Positions 48,007 through 56,472 of a DNA stretch of 64,000 bases are shown here, piece after piece. Source of the stretch: Senegalimassilia faecalis (GTDB lineage: Bacteria > Actinomycetota > Coriobacteriia > Coriobacteriales > Eggerthellaceae); contig NZ_SDPW01000001.1 of assembly GCF_004135645.1 (NCBI RefSeq), positions 434,001 through 498,000 of the forward strand, read 5' to 3'. The position numbers and the translations under genes are program-made. Numbering within the stretch: the first letter of the stretch is position 1; each line of letters begins with the position of its first letter. A model generated the notes under the pieces. That model saw only the letters and a list, made by a program, of their open reading frames with translations. It did not search any database and had not been told where the DNA came from.

Positions 48007-48612
48007 CTACTTCCGCGCCGTGACGCAGAGCCACTTTCCCTTTTTGCGTATCTGCACCTCGTGAAAGCCCGCCTGCTCCAGACACGCCTTCAATTCAATG
48101 TCCTTGTAGATGGTCATGCCGCCGATGATCCGCGTCCACCTCTCGTCCTTGTCCGTATCGCCATTGCTCTCGTTGCAGATAAGAACTGTCCCGCCCGGCT
48201 TCAGCGTCCGCCGGACCTCACGGAAGCATCGGGGCAAATCAGGCCAGAAATAGACGGTCTCAAAGGCCGTGGCGGCATCGAAGCAGCTATCCTCAAACGC
48301 CATATCCGCCACGCTGCCTTGCAGAACGGCGCAACGCCCCTCCTGAATTGCAGTTCGGTTGAGCTTCCTGGCCTTCTCCACGCTGACGGGCGAATAGTCG
48401 ATGCCCTTGACGACGCCATGCGGGCATTTTTCCAGCAGCCGTTTTATGTTCGCCCCGCCGCCGCAGCCGCAATCCAGCACCTTGGCGTTTGGCGCAAGTC
48501 GTAGAAATCGAAGTCCCCACCGCGCCACAGGGCTGTAGCCCAGGTTCATCATGGCAACCATAAGTTTTCCGCCGAGGCCCACGGGCTTGCGGGTGTTTTC
48601 AAAGAACGACAT
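48007..48612 (-). CDS. Class I SAM-dependent methyltransferase, copy A
   Basis: A 201-residue methyltransferase starting MSFFENTRKPVGLGGKLMVA. SAM motif I is KVLDCGCGGGANIKRLL, followed by KGIDYSPVSVEKARKL, FDAATAFETVYFWPDLPRCF and LKPGGTVLICNESNGDTDKD. Copy B (57644-58249) is the same length and intact. The start overlaps the upstream methyltransferase by 14 bases. The substrate is unknown; co-occurrence with two other methyltransferases suggests small-molecule or metalloid/thiol methylation, which is inference. Confidence 0.88.
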   Translation of the reverse strand: MSFFENTRKPVGLGGKLMVAMMNLGYSPVARWGLRFLRLAPNAKVLDCGCGGGANIKRLLEKCPHGVVKGIDYSPVSVEKARKLNRTAIQEGRCAVLQGSVADMAFEDSCFDAATAFETVYFWPDLPRCFREVRRTLKPGGTVLICNESNGDTDKDERWTRIIGGMTIYKDIELKACLEQAGFHEVQIRKKGKWLCVTARK

Positions 48613-49228
48613 CTAGCCCCTCCGATTTCGTGCATTCCGCATATGTCAACGGGAACGAGGCCTTCAGCACCGCGCTTTTCTGCACCGCCCAGCCGTTTTG
48701 ACGCAGGAAACGCAGGTATTCCTCGCTTGTCCACCTGCTGTGGAGGGGGAATCCCGCCATGCTCATGAAAAAGGCTTTTGCCTTGCCGGAAACCGAGTTC
48801 CCCGCGTGGGTGAAGGTTGGCGCGATGAGCACGCCGTCGTCCTTCAGCACCCGCCTGATTTCTTGCAGGGCCTTTTCCGGATGCGGCACTATATGAAGCG
48901 CGTTGGACGCGATCACCACTTCGAAGGACTTCTGTGCATAGGGCAGGCGGAACATATCTTGTACGGAAAAGTGCAGCTTTGCGGATTGATTGTCCTGTTT
49001 TGCTTCAAGGATCATCTTTGCAGAGGCGTCCGTAGCCTCGATGTGCGCCGCCGCATTCACGATGCTCTTTGCGATAAGCCCCGTGCCGGTGGCAACCTCC
49101 AGCACGGTTTTTTCTTTCACCACCGGCCTGATCAGCCCATACATCTTCTCATACGCCGCCCGGTCGTTTCGCATGAAACGGTCGTACCGACCGGCATTCT
49201 TGTCCCAGAAGCCCTTGCGTTCGTGCAT
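48599..49228 (-). CDS. UbiE-like SAM-dependent methyltransferase, copy A
   Basis: A 209-residue protein starting MHERKGFWDKNAGRYDRFMR. SAM motif I is VLEVATGTGLIAKSIV, then HIEATDASAKMILEAKQDN and VVIASNALHIVPHPEKALQE. It is the first gene of cassette A and intact, whereas the copy B equivalent has a stop after codon 10. It probably methylates a small thiol or quinone-like substrate, but nothing in the sequence decides this. Confidence 0.88.
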   Translation of the reverse strand: MHERKGFWDKNAGRYDRFMRNDRAAYEKMYGLIRPVVKEKTVLEVATGTGLIAKSIVNAAAHIEATDASAKMILEAKQDNQSAKLHFSVQDMFRLPYAQKSFEVVIASNALHIVPHPEKALQEIRRVLKDDGVLIAPTFTHAGNSVSGKAKAFFMSMAGFPLHSRWTSEEYLRFLRQNGWAVQKSAVLKASFPLTYAECTKSEGLDVVL

Positions 49229-49529
49229 GGCTATCGCCCCCCAATCAGTTAGAGCTATCTAACTGTAGCGCATAAATCGCACAGTAAGGGGAGACCAGCT
49301 TCAATTTCTCGACAAAGACGCATCTCTCCGGCTTTCGCTTATAGCGGCGCGATTCAGACACTAGGCTGGAGCTGAAGAAGGAGCTTGGCGGACAGGTAGG
49401 TCGATACTGGTTCCCGGAACGGTGATCCAGCCAATTACGCCAGGGCTCTAGTCATGCAGGCAAACCCAATCCATGACGGGAAATCGGTCCTTTTCTCCAG
49501 CTCGACGTCTTTCGCGCGCGACGGGTTAA
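49229..49529. other. Spacer upstream of methyltransferase cassette A
   Basis: No gene seen. The promoter of cassette A should lie here (minus strand), but I cannot point to convincing boxes. Confidence 0.4.
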
Positions 49530-49769
49530 TGTGACTGGCGGGATTCCCTGCGCGAAGCCGTTGTCGCCACCGCCTCCAGGCGCGGTTCACTCGGCAAGAT
49601 GGGCGACTACGAGGCCGTGCTCGGCGAGGTCGGAAGATCAGATATGATGCGGGGCGTCTGGTCCTCTTGCGTCTCGGCATCGCCCTATGCGGAAGGCGTC
49701 GATTTCGAAGAAGCGGTCGATTCGGCCATCGAGCTCGCAAGGCTTTCGGGGCTTGACGATTTGGACTGA
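49530..49769 (+). pseudogene. C-terminal gene remnant of unknown type
   Basis: An open frame without a start codon after a stop at 49527-49529, reading GDYEAVLGEVGRSDMMRGVW, then SPYAEGVDFEEAVDSAIELA and stopping at 49769. Composition is typical host protein, so it is a real but truncated gene. Confidence 0.45.
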
Positions 49770-49850
49770 TGGAGGCGAGAAGCCCCTCACCGCGCCAATA
49801 CCAGACGATTGCGCTATAGGCATCTCTCCGACCCTTTAATCACCCCTTTT

Positions 49851-50050
49851 CAAGCCACCCGCTACGAACCCCGGCGGAAACCAGGGAGTGATTAAGGGAG
49901 CGACTTGCGGTTTCGGGAATCAATTGAGTCATTCCCGAAATCGCGAATCAAGGGGCTGATTCGCCCAAGTTGCGCACGAATCAGCCCTTAGGCGGTACGA
50001 CGCGACACGCATCGGCAGCACTCGGATTGGATTAGTCACTGAGCGGGAAT
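49851..50050. repeat. Dispersed intergenic repeat, copy 1
   Basis: About 200 bp sharing blocks (CAAGCCAC, CTACGAACCCC, CGCGAATCAAGG, CTGATTCGCC, CACTGAGCGG) with 54510-54710. Confidence 0.6.
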
Positions 50051-50125
50051 AGTAAATTCCTTGGTTATGGGGGTATAAGTCATACATCTGATAACAAATA
50101 CCCCAGCAAACCTCTCATTTGATAT

Positions 50126-50153
50126 ACTAGCTCTAATGAAGATTGGAGCTAGT
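50126..50153 (+). promoter_or_regulatory. Inverted repeat covering the ribosome binding site of an AAA_14 gene
   Basis: ACTAGCTC and GAGCTAGT around 12 bases; the right arm holds the GGAG site and ends at the start codon. Confidence 0.5.
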
Positions 50154-51386
50154 ATGCGTTTGTTCCCTCGTGAAAACTATCTGAAGAAAATCCGCGGCTT
50201 CTACCATGACGATGGGATGATCAAGGTCATCACCGGCGTCCGTCGCTGCGGCAAGTCCTGCCTCATGCAGTGCATCGCCGATGAGCTGAGAGCCGGAGGC
50301 GTCGATGACGAGCACATCGTCTTTTTCGACCTGGACCGATACGGGTACCGATCCGTCAAGGCCCCAGAACAGCTCGAGGCCCTCATCGAGCCCCTGCTCG
50401 CTATCTCGGGAACGAAGTACCTTTTCATCGACGAGGTGCAAAACGTCGAGGGTTTCGAGGACGTGCTCAACGGGTTTCGCACCGAAGGCGGCTTCTCTAT
50501 CTTCATCACCGGGTCGAACTCCTACCTGCTTTCAGGCGAACTAGCCACGAAGCTAACCGGGCGCTATATCGAATTCGAGATGCAGACGCTGGACTTTGGC
50601 GAGTATTGCCAGATGAAGCGCTTTTTGGGACTGCCCGTGAGCCCGAACCCGGTCGCGGAGTTCGACGCCTACATCCTCGAGGGCGGTTTTCCGAAAGCAA
50701 TGGATTACCCCCAGCTCGCCGACAAGCGCGCTTACGTTGCCGCGGTAATCCAGGAAATCTTCGAAAAGGACATCCGCAGGCGCGTGAAGATCAAGAACGT
50801 CTCCGTGTTCAACCAGGTGCGCGACTACGTCATCAACAACTTCGGCGCCACCACGTCGCTTGCGAACATCCAATCGGACCTCGAGAGCAAGCAGGGCGTG
50901 AAGATCAAACGCGAGACGCTCGCGCGATACCTCCAGATCCTCGAAGACGCGAAGATCGTCAGCAAGTGCGCCCGCTTCGACCTGAAGTCGCGAAAATCGC
51001 TGCGAGGCGAGCAAAAGTACTACCTGGCAGACCTGAGCTTCTACTTCGCCCTCAACACCGACAACCGCATCAACTACGGGCCCGTGCTGGAGAACATCGT
51101 CTATCGCTACGCTCTCGCACAGGGTTGCAAGGTCAGCGTCGGACGCATCGGAAAGCTGGAATGCGACTTCATCCTCAGAAACCCAGAGATGGGCTACGCA
51201 TACGTTCAGGTGACAATGACCATCATGGCCGACCGGTCCACCGAGGAGCGCGAATACCGGCCCTTCACCCAGATCAAGGACAACTATCCCAAGTACCTGC
51301 TTACGCGAAGCGACCCCATCCAGCAGCGCGATGGCATCATCCATGCCAACATTCCCGAGTTCATGCAGGAAGGGAGGACCTTCTGA
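50154..51386 (+). CDS. AAA_14/DUF4143 ATPase (first)
   Basis: ATG 50154 (MRLFPRENYLKKIRGFYHDD) follows GGAG; the ATG 18 bases earlier has no site. The 410-residue protein has Walker A VITGVRRCGKSCLMQ, Walker B TKYLFIDEVQNVEGFEDVLN and the family block FITGSNSYLLSGELATKLTG. The C-terminal DUF4143 domain (PVLENIVYRYALAQGCKVSV, then LECDFILRN) has a PD-(D/E)xK-like pattern. These ATPases are abundant in gut anaerobes and their function is unclear; some resemble toxin- or transposition-related switch proteins. Intact. Confidence 0.88.
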   Translation: MRLFPRENYLKKIRGFYHDDGMIKVITGVRRCGKSCLMQCIADELRAGGVDDEHIVFFDLDRYGYRSVKAPEQLEALIEPLLAISGTKYLFIDEVQNVEGFEDVLNGFRTEGGFSIFITGSNSYLLSGELATKLTGRYIEFEMQTLDFGEYCQMKRFLGLPVSPNPVAEFDAYILEGGFPKAMDYPQLADKRAYVAAVIQEIFEKDIRRRVKIKNVSVFNQVRDYVINNFGATTSLANIQSDLESKQGVKIKRETLARYLQILEDAKIVSKCARFDLKSRKSLRGEQKYYLADLSFYFALNTDNRINYGPVLENIVYRYALAQGCKVSVGRIGKLECDFILRNPEMGYAYVQVTMTIMADRSTEEREYRPFTQIKDNYPKYLLTRSDPIQQRDGIIHANIPEFMQEGRTF

Positions 51387-51493
51387 GCGAGATGGAGATT
51401 GGTTGTTGACGAGCGGCGCAATAGATAGCGGCGTCGGCTTCAAGTGGAACTGGCGCCGCTGCTGTATATGGTTTGTCTTGCTGCAAATGGCGA

Positions 51494-51913
51494 TCAATGC
51501 CCTCGATGCTTCTGCTTGCGCTTCAACTTCCGCTGCTCGAAGCGCGCCTCCGCCTCATCCGCGCGACGCTGGCTTCTTGCTTGAGCCGATTCCCGCTTCA
51601 TCGTCTCCTGCTGATTCGCGAGCGCCTGCTGCGCCTTGGGGCTCATCGCCGGCCGTTTAAGGGCTTTCGCTGCCTCGCGGGCGCGTCGCTTGGGGTTCTT
51701 CGCGGGCCTGCTCGCCTCGGTCGAATCGTGACCGAAGAACGCGAGCTTCGCCCATTTGCTTGTAACGAGTTGCAGGATCTCCTCATCGGACGGCTCCGCG
51801 CCGAAGACGATGCGGGCGGCGCCGTGCCTTCCGTCCTCGACGTGCTCCGCCAGCCCGACCCAAAACTGGCCGTCGTGAAATACGGTCAGGGCGGACGACA
51901 CGCTGATCTGCAT
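51494..51913 (-). CDS. yjdF: YjdF family protein
   Basis: ATG 51913 (MQISVSSALTVFHDGQFWVG) follows AAAGGAGGAACC. Conserved blocks are FHDGQFWVGLAEHVEDGRHG, ARIVFGAEPSDEEILQLV and a long basic coiled-coil tail (RSQRRADEAEARFEQRKLKR). The 139-residue length fits YjdF. In Firmicutes this gene is typically controlled by the yjdF riboswitch, which senses aza-aromatic compounds, and the leader here looks structured. The protein's biochemical role is not established. Confidence 0.88.
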   Translation of the reverse strand: MQISVSSALTVFHDGQFWVGLAEHVEDGRHGAARIVFGAEPSDEEILQLVTSKWAKLAFFGHDSTEASRPAKNPKRRAREAAKALKRPAMSPKAQQALANQQETMKRESAQARSQRRADEAEARFEQRKLKRKQKHRGH

Positions 51914-52046
51914 GGCTGGTTCCTCCTTTATGTAGATGACCATGCAGAGAAGGGACAACCAAGGAGGCAGGTTACTGATGCGGACTCCCGCACGCCCACG
52001 ACTACCCGACGGGGACTGTGTTTTCATCTCTGGTGCCCGCATTGTA
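51914..52046 (-). ncRNA. Structured leader of yjdF, candidate yjdF riboswitch
   Basis: A TACAAT -10 box at 52041-52046 (minus strand) places the transcript start near 52034. The 120-nt leader begins GGGCACCAGAGATGAAAAC, contains a firm hairpin TGCGG-GAGT-CCGCA (51979-51992) and complementary short segments on both sides, and ends in the ribosome binding site. I could not verify the published consensus from memory. Confidence 0.5.
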
Positions 52047-52127
52047 GCACGCGCAAATGCGCGCGGACATCGCTGCCGACATGGCGCGACCGGGATTCGC
52101 TCCTTCGACGCATCCTGGCGTGTATTG

Positions 52128-52178
52128 CCTTCTCGGTTTCGGAACTTTAAAACTATTCGAGTTTCGAAACCGAGAAGG
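52128..52178. repeat. 14-bp perfect inverted repeat
   Basis: CCTTCTCGGTTTCG and CGAAACCGAGAAGG around 23 bases, AT-rich in the middle. Upstream of yjdF; may be a divergent operator or element end. Confidence 0.55.
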
Positions 52179-52211
52179 AGCGGATGATGACTTGGGTAGA
52201 CCGCAATAGGT

Positions 52212-52310
52212 ACACTGTGCGACGGCTTTGAAAAAGTCGTAAACAGCATTCATGCACTCAGCGGAGGGGATATCTACCTTACGGGGTCGAACGCCGTCTT
52301 CCTGGAGCTG
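52212..52310 (+). pseudogene. Fragment of an AAA_14/DUF4143 ATPase
   Basis: The frame reads TLCDGFEKVVNSIHALSGG and then DIYLTGSNAVFLEL, matching the segment CESFEKAINSLHAREKYSIF-VTGSNAF of the intact gene at 52774-53982. The rest of the protein is absent. Confidence 0.7.
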
Positions 52311-52701
52311 ATGAGGCGAGGCTGCGAGACGACGCGGGAAACCGGGGGCAACTGGAATGACGGGACGGCGGAACCAGAAACATTTTGCTCGCTGGACCCC
52401 GACGCCTTTGCCGAGGCCGTGGCGCTTGTGGGTGACGGGGGCTTCCTCTGGGCGGGTCCGTGCTGTCCATGCGCGCGCTCGCCCTCGTCGATCCGCGTTC
52501 GGTATCCATGGCGACGCCTCTTTCGCCCAATGGACAATAGGATTACCAGGAATCGATGTAAACGCATTTGCATTTGTGCGGAAAAGCTACCCGCAATTGG
52601 GGTCCCCAAGGGCTTCCAAAAGCCCTGCCCGTCTCGTGATGATTGCCTAAGCAAGCGCGGTTCTCCGTTTTGACTGATGCAGCAATAGGTCAAAGCGGTA
52701 T
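52311..52701. other. Degenerate region between ATPase fragment and gene
   Basis: No gene supported. Contains AACTGGAATGACGGGACGGC shared with 37045-37070. Confidence 0.4.
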
Positions 52702-52740
52702 AATTCCCCAAAATCAAAAGATTTTGAATTTTGGGGAATT
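52702..52740. repeat. 39-bp palindrome before the second AAA_14 gene
   Basis: AATTCCCCAAAAT (52702-52714) and ATTTTGGGGAATT (52728-52740) are perfect complements and the inner CAAAA/TTTTG also pair. A copy follows the gene at 53968-54004. Confidence 0.75.
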
Positions 52741-52773
52741 GCCGATCATTAAGCACTATCAAAGGGGCCAACC

Positions 52774-53982
52774 GTGAAGCTCATAGAACGTTCGACATAC
52801 CTTTCGGAGATGATGGAGCTAGTCGACACTCCCGATATCAAGGTCATCACAGGCGTCCGCAGATCTGGCAAGTCGAAGCTCATGGAGGCATTGGCGAAAA
52901 AGATTTTGGAGCAGCAGCTCGATGCCAACATCATCCACATCAACTACAACCTGACCGACTTCGAAAGCCTCATGGATTATCGGGCGCTGGAATCCTACGT
53001 GGAGGACCACTATGCGCCCGAACATCGAAATTACCTGCTCGTCGACGAGGTGCAGATGTGCGAGTCCTTCGAGAAGGCCATAAATAGCCTGCATGCCAGG
53101 GAGAAGTACAGCATATTCGTCACTGGATCGAACGCCTTCCTTCAAAGCAGCGACTTAGCGACCTTGTTCGTGGGCAGGACGTACGAGATTCCCGTTTACC
53201 CGTTTTCGTTCAGCGAGTACCTTGAATACTATCCGTCCCAAAACATCTATAGCAGCCTGACCGGCTACATAGCGGAAGGCGGCATGGCGGGCTCGTTCTT
53301 ATACAAAACGGAAGAGCAGAAGCGCCGCTACATCAACTCCGAAGTTCTGAACGCCCTGGTGGTTCGCGATATCGTCAGCAAGTACAAGGTGAAGAACGAG
53401 CAGCTGCTTCATGCTCTTATCGACTACCTTATGGACAACGTCGGGAACCTGACATCGTTGCGCTCCATCGCCGACACCCTCAGGTCAAATAGGACGAAAG
53501 CCGACCACAAGACGATTGGCAAATACGTCGATGCGCTATGCAAGGCCTTCGCTTTCTACCGTATTCGTCGCTACGACATCCGTGGGAAAAGATACCTAAG
53601 GTCGGAGGATAAATATTACCTTGTCGACCAAGGGTTTCGGTTCGCGCGCCTTGGAACCAAGAACATGGACTACGGCCGCGTGCTGGAAAACATCGTTGCC
53701 ATCGAGCTCCTGCGCCGCGGCTACGAGGCTTACGTCGGCGTGCTATACAAGAAGGAAATTGACTTCGTTGCGATTAAGCAGGGCGAGAAGCTCTATATCC
53801 AGGTTGCGAACGATATATCGGAGGAGCGGACGTTCGAGCGCGAGGTGTCCCCATTATTGGCGATAAAAGACGCATATCCGAAAATTCTGATTGCGCGCAC
53901 CTATCAGCCTGAATATCAGCACGAGGGAATAAGGATCGTGGACGCTGCCGAATGGTTGAGTAGAGCTATTCCCCAAAAATGA
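52774..53982 (+). CDS. AAA_14/DUF4143 ATPase (second)
   Basis: A GTG start at 52774 with AAAGGGG upstream. The 402-residue protein has Walker A VITGVRRSGKSKLMEALAKK, Walker B NYLLVDEVQMCESFEKAINS and FVTGSNAFLQSSDLATLFVG. The C-terminal DUF4143 domain has VLENIVAIELLRRGYEAYVG and EIDFVAIKQGEKLYIQVAND (D, then x-Q in the nuclease-like position). It is related to but distinct from the ATPase at 50154. Matching palindromes flank it, the second overlapping its last codons (AIPQK), which suggests autoregulation or a small mobile unit. Confidence 0.88.
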   Translation: MKLIERSTYLSEMMELVDTPDIKVITGVRRSGKSKLMEALAKKILEQQLDANIIHINYNLTDFESLMDYRALESYVEDHYAPEHRNYLLVDEVQMCESFEKAINSLHAREKYSIFVTGSNAFLQSSDLATLFVGRTYEIPVYPFSFSEYLEYYPSQNIYSSLTGYIAEGGMAGSFLYKTEEQKRRYINSEVLNALVVRDIVSKYKVKNEQLLHALIDYLMDNVGNLTSLRSIADTLRSNRTKADHKTIGKYVDALCKAFAFYRIRRYDIRGKRYLRSEDKYYLVDQGFRFARLGTKNMDYGRVLENIVAIELLRRGYEAYVGVLYKKEIDFVAIKQGEKLYIQVANDISEERTFEREVSPLLAIKDAYPKILIARTYQPEYQHEGIRIVDAAEWLSRAIPQK

Positions 53983-54004
53983 AAAAACTTCAATTTTGGG
54001 GAAT
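53968..54004. repeat. Palindrome at the end of the second AAA_14 gene
   Basis: ATTCCCCAAAAAT (53968-53980) and ATTTTGGGGAAT (53993-54004), same arms as 52702-52740; it spans the stop codon. Confidence 0.7.
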
Positions 54005-54509
54005 ATGCGCCTTTACGACGGACGTATTTTTGCCATCAAGTGAGGCGATGTAAATTCCAAGTGCGCTCCCAGGCCCGTGATGTGAGTCTTCAATGCGAAT
54101 TTGGAAGTCAGATTCATGTTTATCACCTCATTTATCACTTCAGTCGATTCTGCCATTGAGGTGATAAATGGGGTGATTAGAACAGTCGATGTTGGACGAA
54201 TCAGATGCGGTGCGACTCTCCGAGGTACCGGGGAAATCTCAATGATCGGCGTTCATTGCAGCGAGAGGGACCCCGCATTCCTTGCGGGCGAAGGGTCGAT
54301 TTTCGGAGGCTCGGCGGCTACGAAACGTTAATCGCCTCGGATACCCGTATGTGCGTCTCGTCGTTCGAGCCGATTACATACGGCTACGTCTACGGAGGGG
54401 ACATCGCCCGATGCTCGGTCGACGACTGCCTGGAGGAAAACCCCGCACCTTGCGATGTTGCGGTTTAACAATCCGCATGCATGCAAAGCATGCTCGAATC
54501 ACTCGTTTT
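54005..54509. other. Intergenic region with no supported gene
   Basis: Short frames on the plus strand (54101-54468) lack ribosome binding sites and family resemblance. Confidence 0.4.
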
Positions 54510-54710
54510 CAAGCCACTTGCTACGAACCCCGTTGAAAACACGGAATGGCCAAAGGCCCAACCTGTGGTTTCATGAAGCGGTTGAGTCACTCCCAAAACC
54601 GCGAATCAAGGCCCTGATTCGCCAAAATCTCACACGAATCAACCCCTTGACGGCATGACAACGGCACGAGATGACAGCACGCGAATTCGCTTAATCACTG
54701 AGCGGAAATA
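54510..54710. repeat. Dispersed intergenic repeat, copy 2
   Basis: Counterpart of 49851-50050. Both copies lie next to AAA_14 genes. Confidence 0.6.
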
Positions 54711-54753
54711 ACCAGCGACTATTCTGGAGAAGCCGTCCATCACTATTCTCTCG

Positions 54754-54906
54754 ATGACACGAGCCGTCATCAGCAAACAGAATAAGGTAAAGCCACTCAG
54801 AGTTTTTGAACTTGGGGAACAAGCAAGGCGCGGTAAACTTATTAGGGTAGCCCGTGGCGTTTATCGCATTCCTGTGTGGCCGCACCAAGAAGCTTGTACG
54901 AAGTGA
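54754..54906 (+). pseudogene. AbiEi-like antitoxin N-terminal fragment
   Basis: A 50-codon frame: KPLRVFELGEQARRGKLIRV followed by ARGVYRIPVWPHQEACTK. The pattern G-K-L-x-R-V-x-R-G-V-Y-x-x-P is typical of the winged-helix N-terminus of AbiEi/type IV antitoxins. The remainder and the AbiEii toxin are missing. Confidence 0.5.
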
Positions 54907-54920
54907 AACAGCATTCTTGT

Positions 54921-55700
54921 TTATCCTAGCGCCATATCCAGCGCCATCATGATGCTAAAGCCCGCAGCAAAGGCAAGCGTGCCAAGGTTGGAATGTTTGC
55001 CTTGGGACATTTCCGGAATCAGCTCCTCTACCACCACATACAGCATGGCTCCTGCGGCAAAGCTCAGCAAATACGGAAGAGCCGGGACAATCAAACTTGC
55101 GCCGAGAATGGTCAGCACAGCGCCGATTGGCTCCACGACTCCGGAGAGCACACCGCTAAGAAAAGCCCGTCCCTTGCTCTCCCCCTCCGCACGGAGCGGC
55201 ATAGATATAATCGCCCCCTCCGGTAAGTTCTGAATGGCGATTCCCAACGACAGAGCAAGCGCTCCTGCCGCTGTGATCTGCGCCGTGCCGGACAGCAGCC
55301 CTGCGTAGACCACGCCCACGGCCATTCCCTCCGGGATATTATGCAGCGTCACCGCCAGCACCATCATGGTCGTCTTTTGCAGCCGGCTTTTCGGTCCCTC
55401 GGTTTGGTTACTTCTTGCGTGCAGATGGGGAATCAGATGGTCCAGCCCCAGCAAGAATAAAATGCCGATCCAGAAGCCGACAAACGCCGGCAAAAACGCC
55501 AGCTTCCCCATCCACGCCACCTGCTCGATGGCCGGGATCAGCAGACTCCAGACGGAGGCCGCCACCATCACTCCCGCAGCAAATCCGATCAGGACGCGCT
55601 GCACGGCGTCGCTGAACTGCCTTCGCATAAAGAAAACGCAGGCGGCGCCCAAAGATGTACCCAGAAACGGAATCAGAACGCCATAAACGGTTTGACTCAT
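54921..55700 (-). CDS. ZIP-family metal transporter
   Basis: A 259-residue membrane protein with eight predicted helices. The metal-binding helix motif is VTLHNIPEGMAVGVVYAG and a second is AIQNLPEGAIISMPLRAE; a His-rich loop (LDHLIPHLHAR) lies between helices 3 and 4. It resembles ZupT/ZIP zinc importers. Its ATG overlaps the stop of the ATC-hydrolase gene (ATGA), so it is the last gene of that operon. Confidence 0.9.
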   Translation of the reverse strand: MSQTVYGVLIPFLGTSLGAACVFFMRRQFSDAVQRVLIGFAAGVMVAASVWSLLIPAIEQVAWMGKLAFLPAFVGFWIGILFLLGLDHLIPHLHARSNQTEGPKSRLQKTTMMVLAVTLHNIPEGMAVGVVYAGLLSGTAQITAAGALALSLGIAIQNLPEGAIISMPLRAEGESKGRAFLSGVLSGVVEPIGAVLTILGASLIVPALPYLLSFAAGAMLYVVVEELIPEMSQGKHSNLGTLAFAAGFSIMMALDMALG

Positions 55701-56356
55701 GCAGTTGGCTGCCTTTCACCCGTATGTCCCTTTTTCTTGTATCCGCAGTCGCAGTAAGGCCCGCCGCTTGCCAGCGTATACTGCCGCACGAAGTCCGTCG
55801 CGCCGCTCGCTTCGCTCATGGTGTAGTCAAGGCGACACAGCGCGGGCATTAAATCGTACAGCCCCAGCTCCTTCATCAGCACGCAGATACCGCACTTCGT
55901 AAAGCGTCCCTCATAGCCGCTGCCGTCCGGGTATTCAATGAAGTCCATGTTCCACGAATAGGGATTCCGGTCGGCGGCTCTCAGTGCGGCGGCCGCCTTC
56001 ATGCCCGCGATATCCTTGGGCGTGAACTTCGACTTGCCACTTTGACGGCAGAACCACTTCATTGGCGGCGTCATCATGGCGTTAGCGTAGTAGACGGTCA
56101 ACCGCTCCACATCCGGGCGCTTCGACATGGAGAGAATGAACGCGCCGATCATCGCGCAGTTCACGAGGTTCATTTTGAAACGGTCGCCTTTTTCAAACTC
56201 TGGCAGTTCATGGATAATCGCCTTGTATCTCGGCTTCGCCTTTTTCGTGATGGCTTTTGCAGTGTCCTCATCACAGCCGAATACTACCGTCAACTGCTTT
56301 CGAAACGACAGCGCAAACAGTGCCCACATGCCGAAAGGCATTCCAATGTATTTCAT
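55697..56356 (-). CDS. L-2-amino-thiazoline-4-carboxylic acid hydrolase family protein
   Basis: A 219-residue protein of the ATC-hydrolase family: KYIGMPFGMWALFALSFRKQ, YYANAMMTPPMKWFCRQSGK, FTKCGICVLMKELGLYDLMP and ALCRLDYTMSEASGATDFVR, ending in a Cys motif GGPYCDCGYKKKG. The Cys placement is typical. Known members open the thiazoline ring in cysteine synthesis in pseudomonads; in gut bacteria they accompany methyltransferases and the substrate is unknown. It is translationally coupled to the ZIP gene. Confidence 0.82.
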   Translation of the reverse strand: MKYIGMPFGMWALFALSFRKQLTVVFGCDEDTAKAITKKAKPRYKAIIHELPEFEKGDRFKMNLVNCAMIGAFILSMSKRPDVERLTVYYANAMMTPPMKWFCRQSGKSKFTPKDIAGMKAAAALRAADRNPYSWNMDFIEYPDGSGYEGRFTKCGICVLMKELGLYDLMPALCRLDYTMSEASGATDFVRQYTLASGGPYCDCGYKKKGHTGERQPTA

Positions 56357-56472
56357 CGCACTATATCCTTAAATTCTCCGATTCTTTTCATTTCCCGAAG
56401 TGGAATCAATCCGAGTACCAGAACCAGCGGATAACCGGCAGATGCCAGCGATGAGCTTCCATTATTTCCTAC

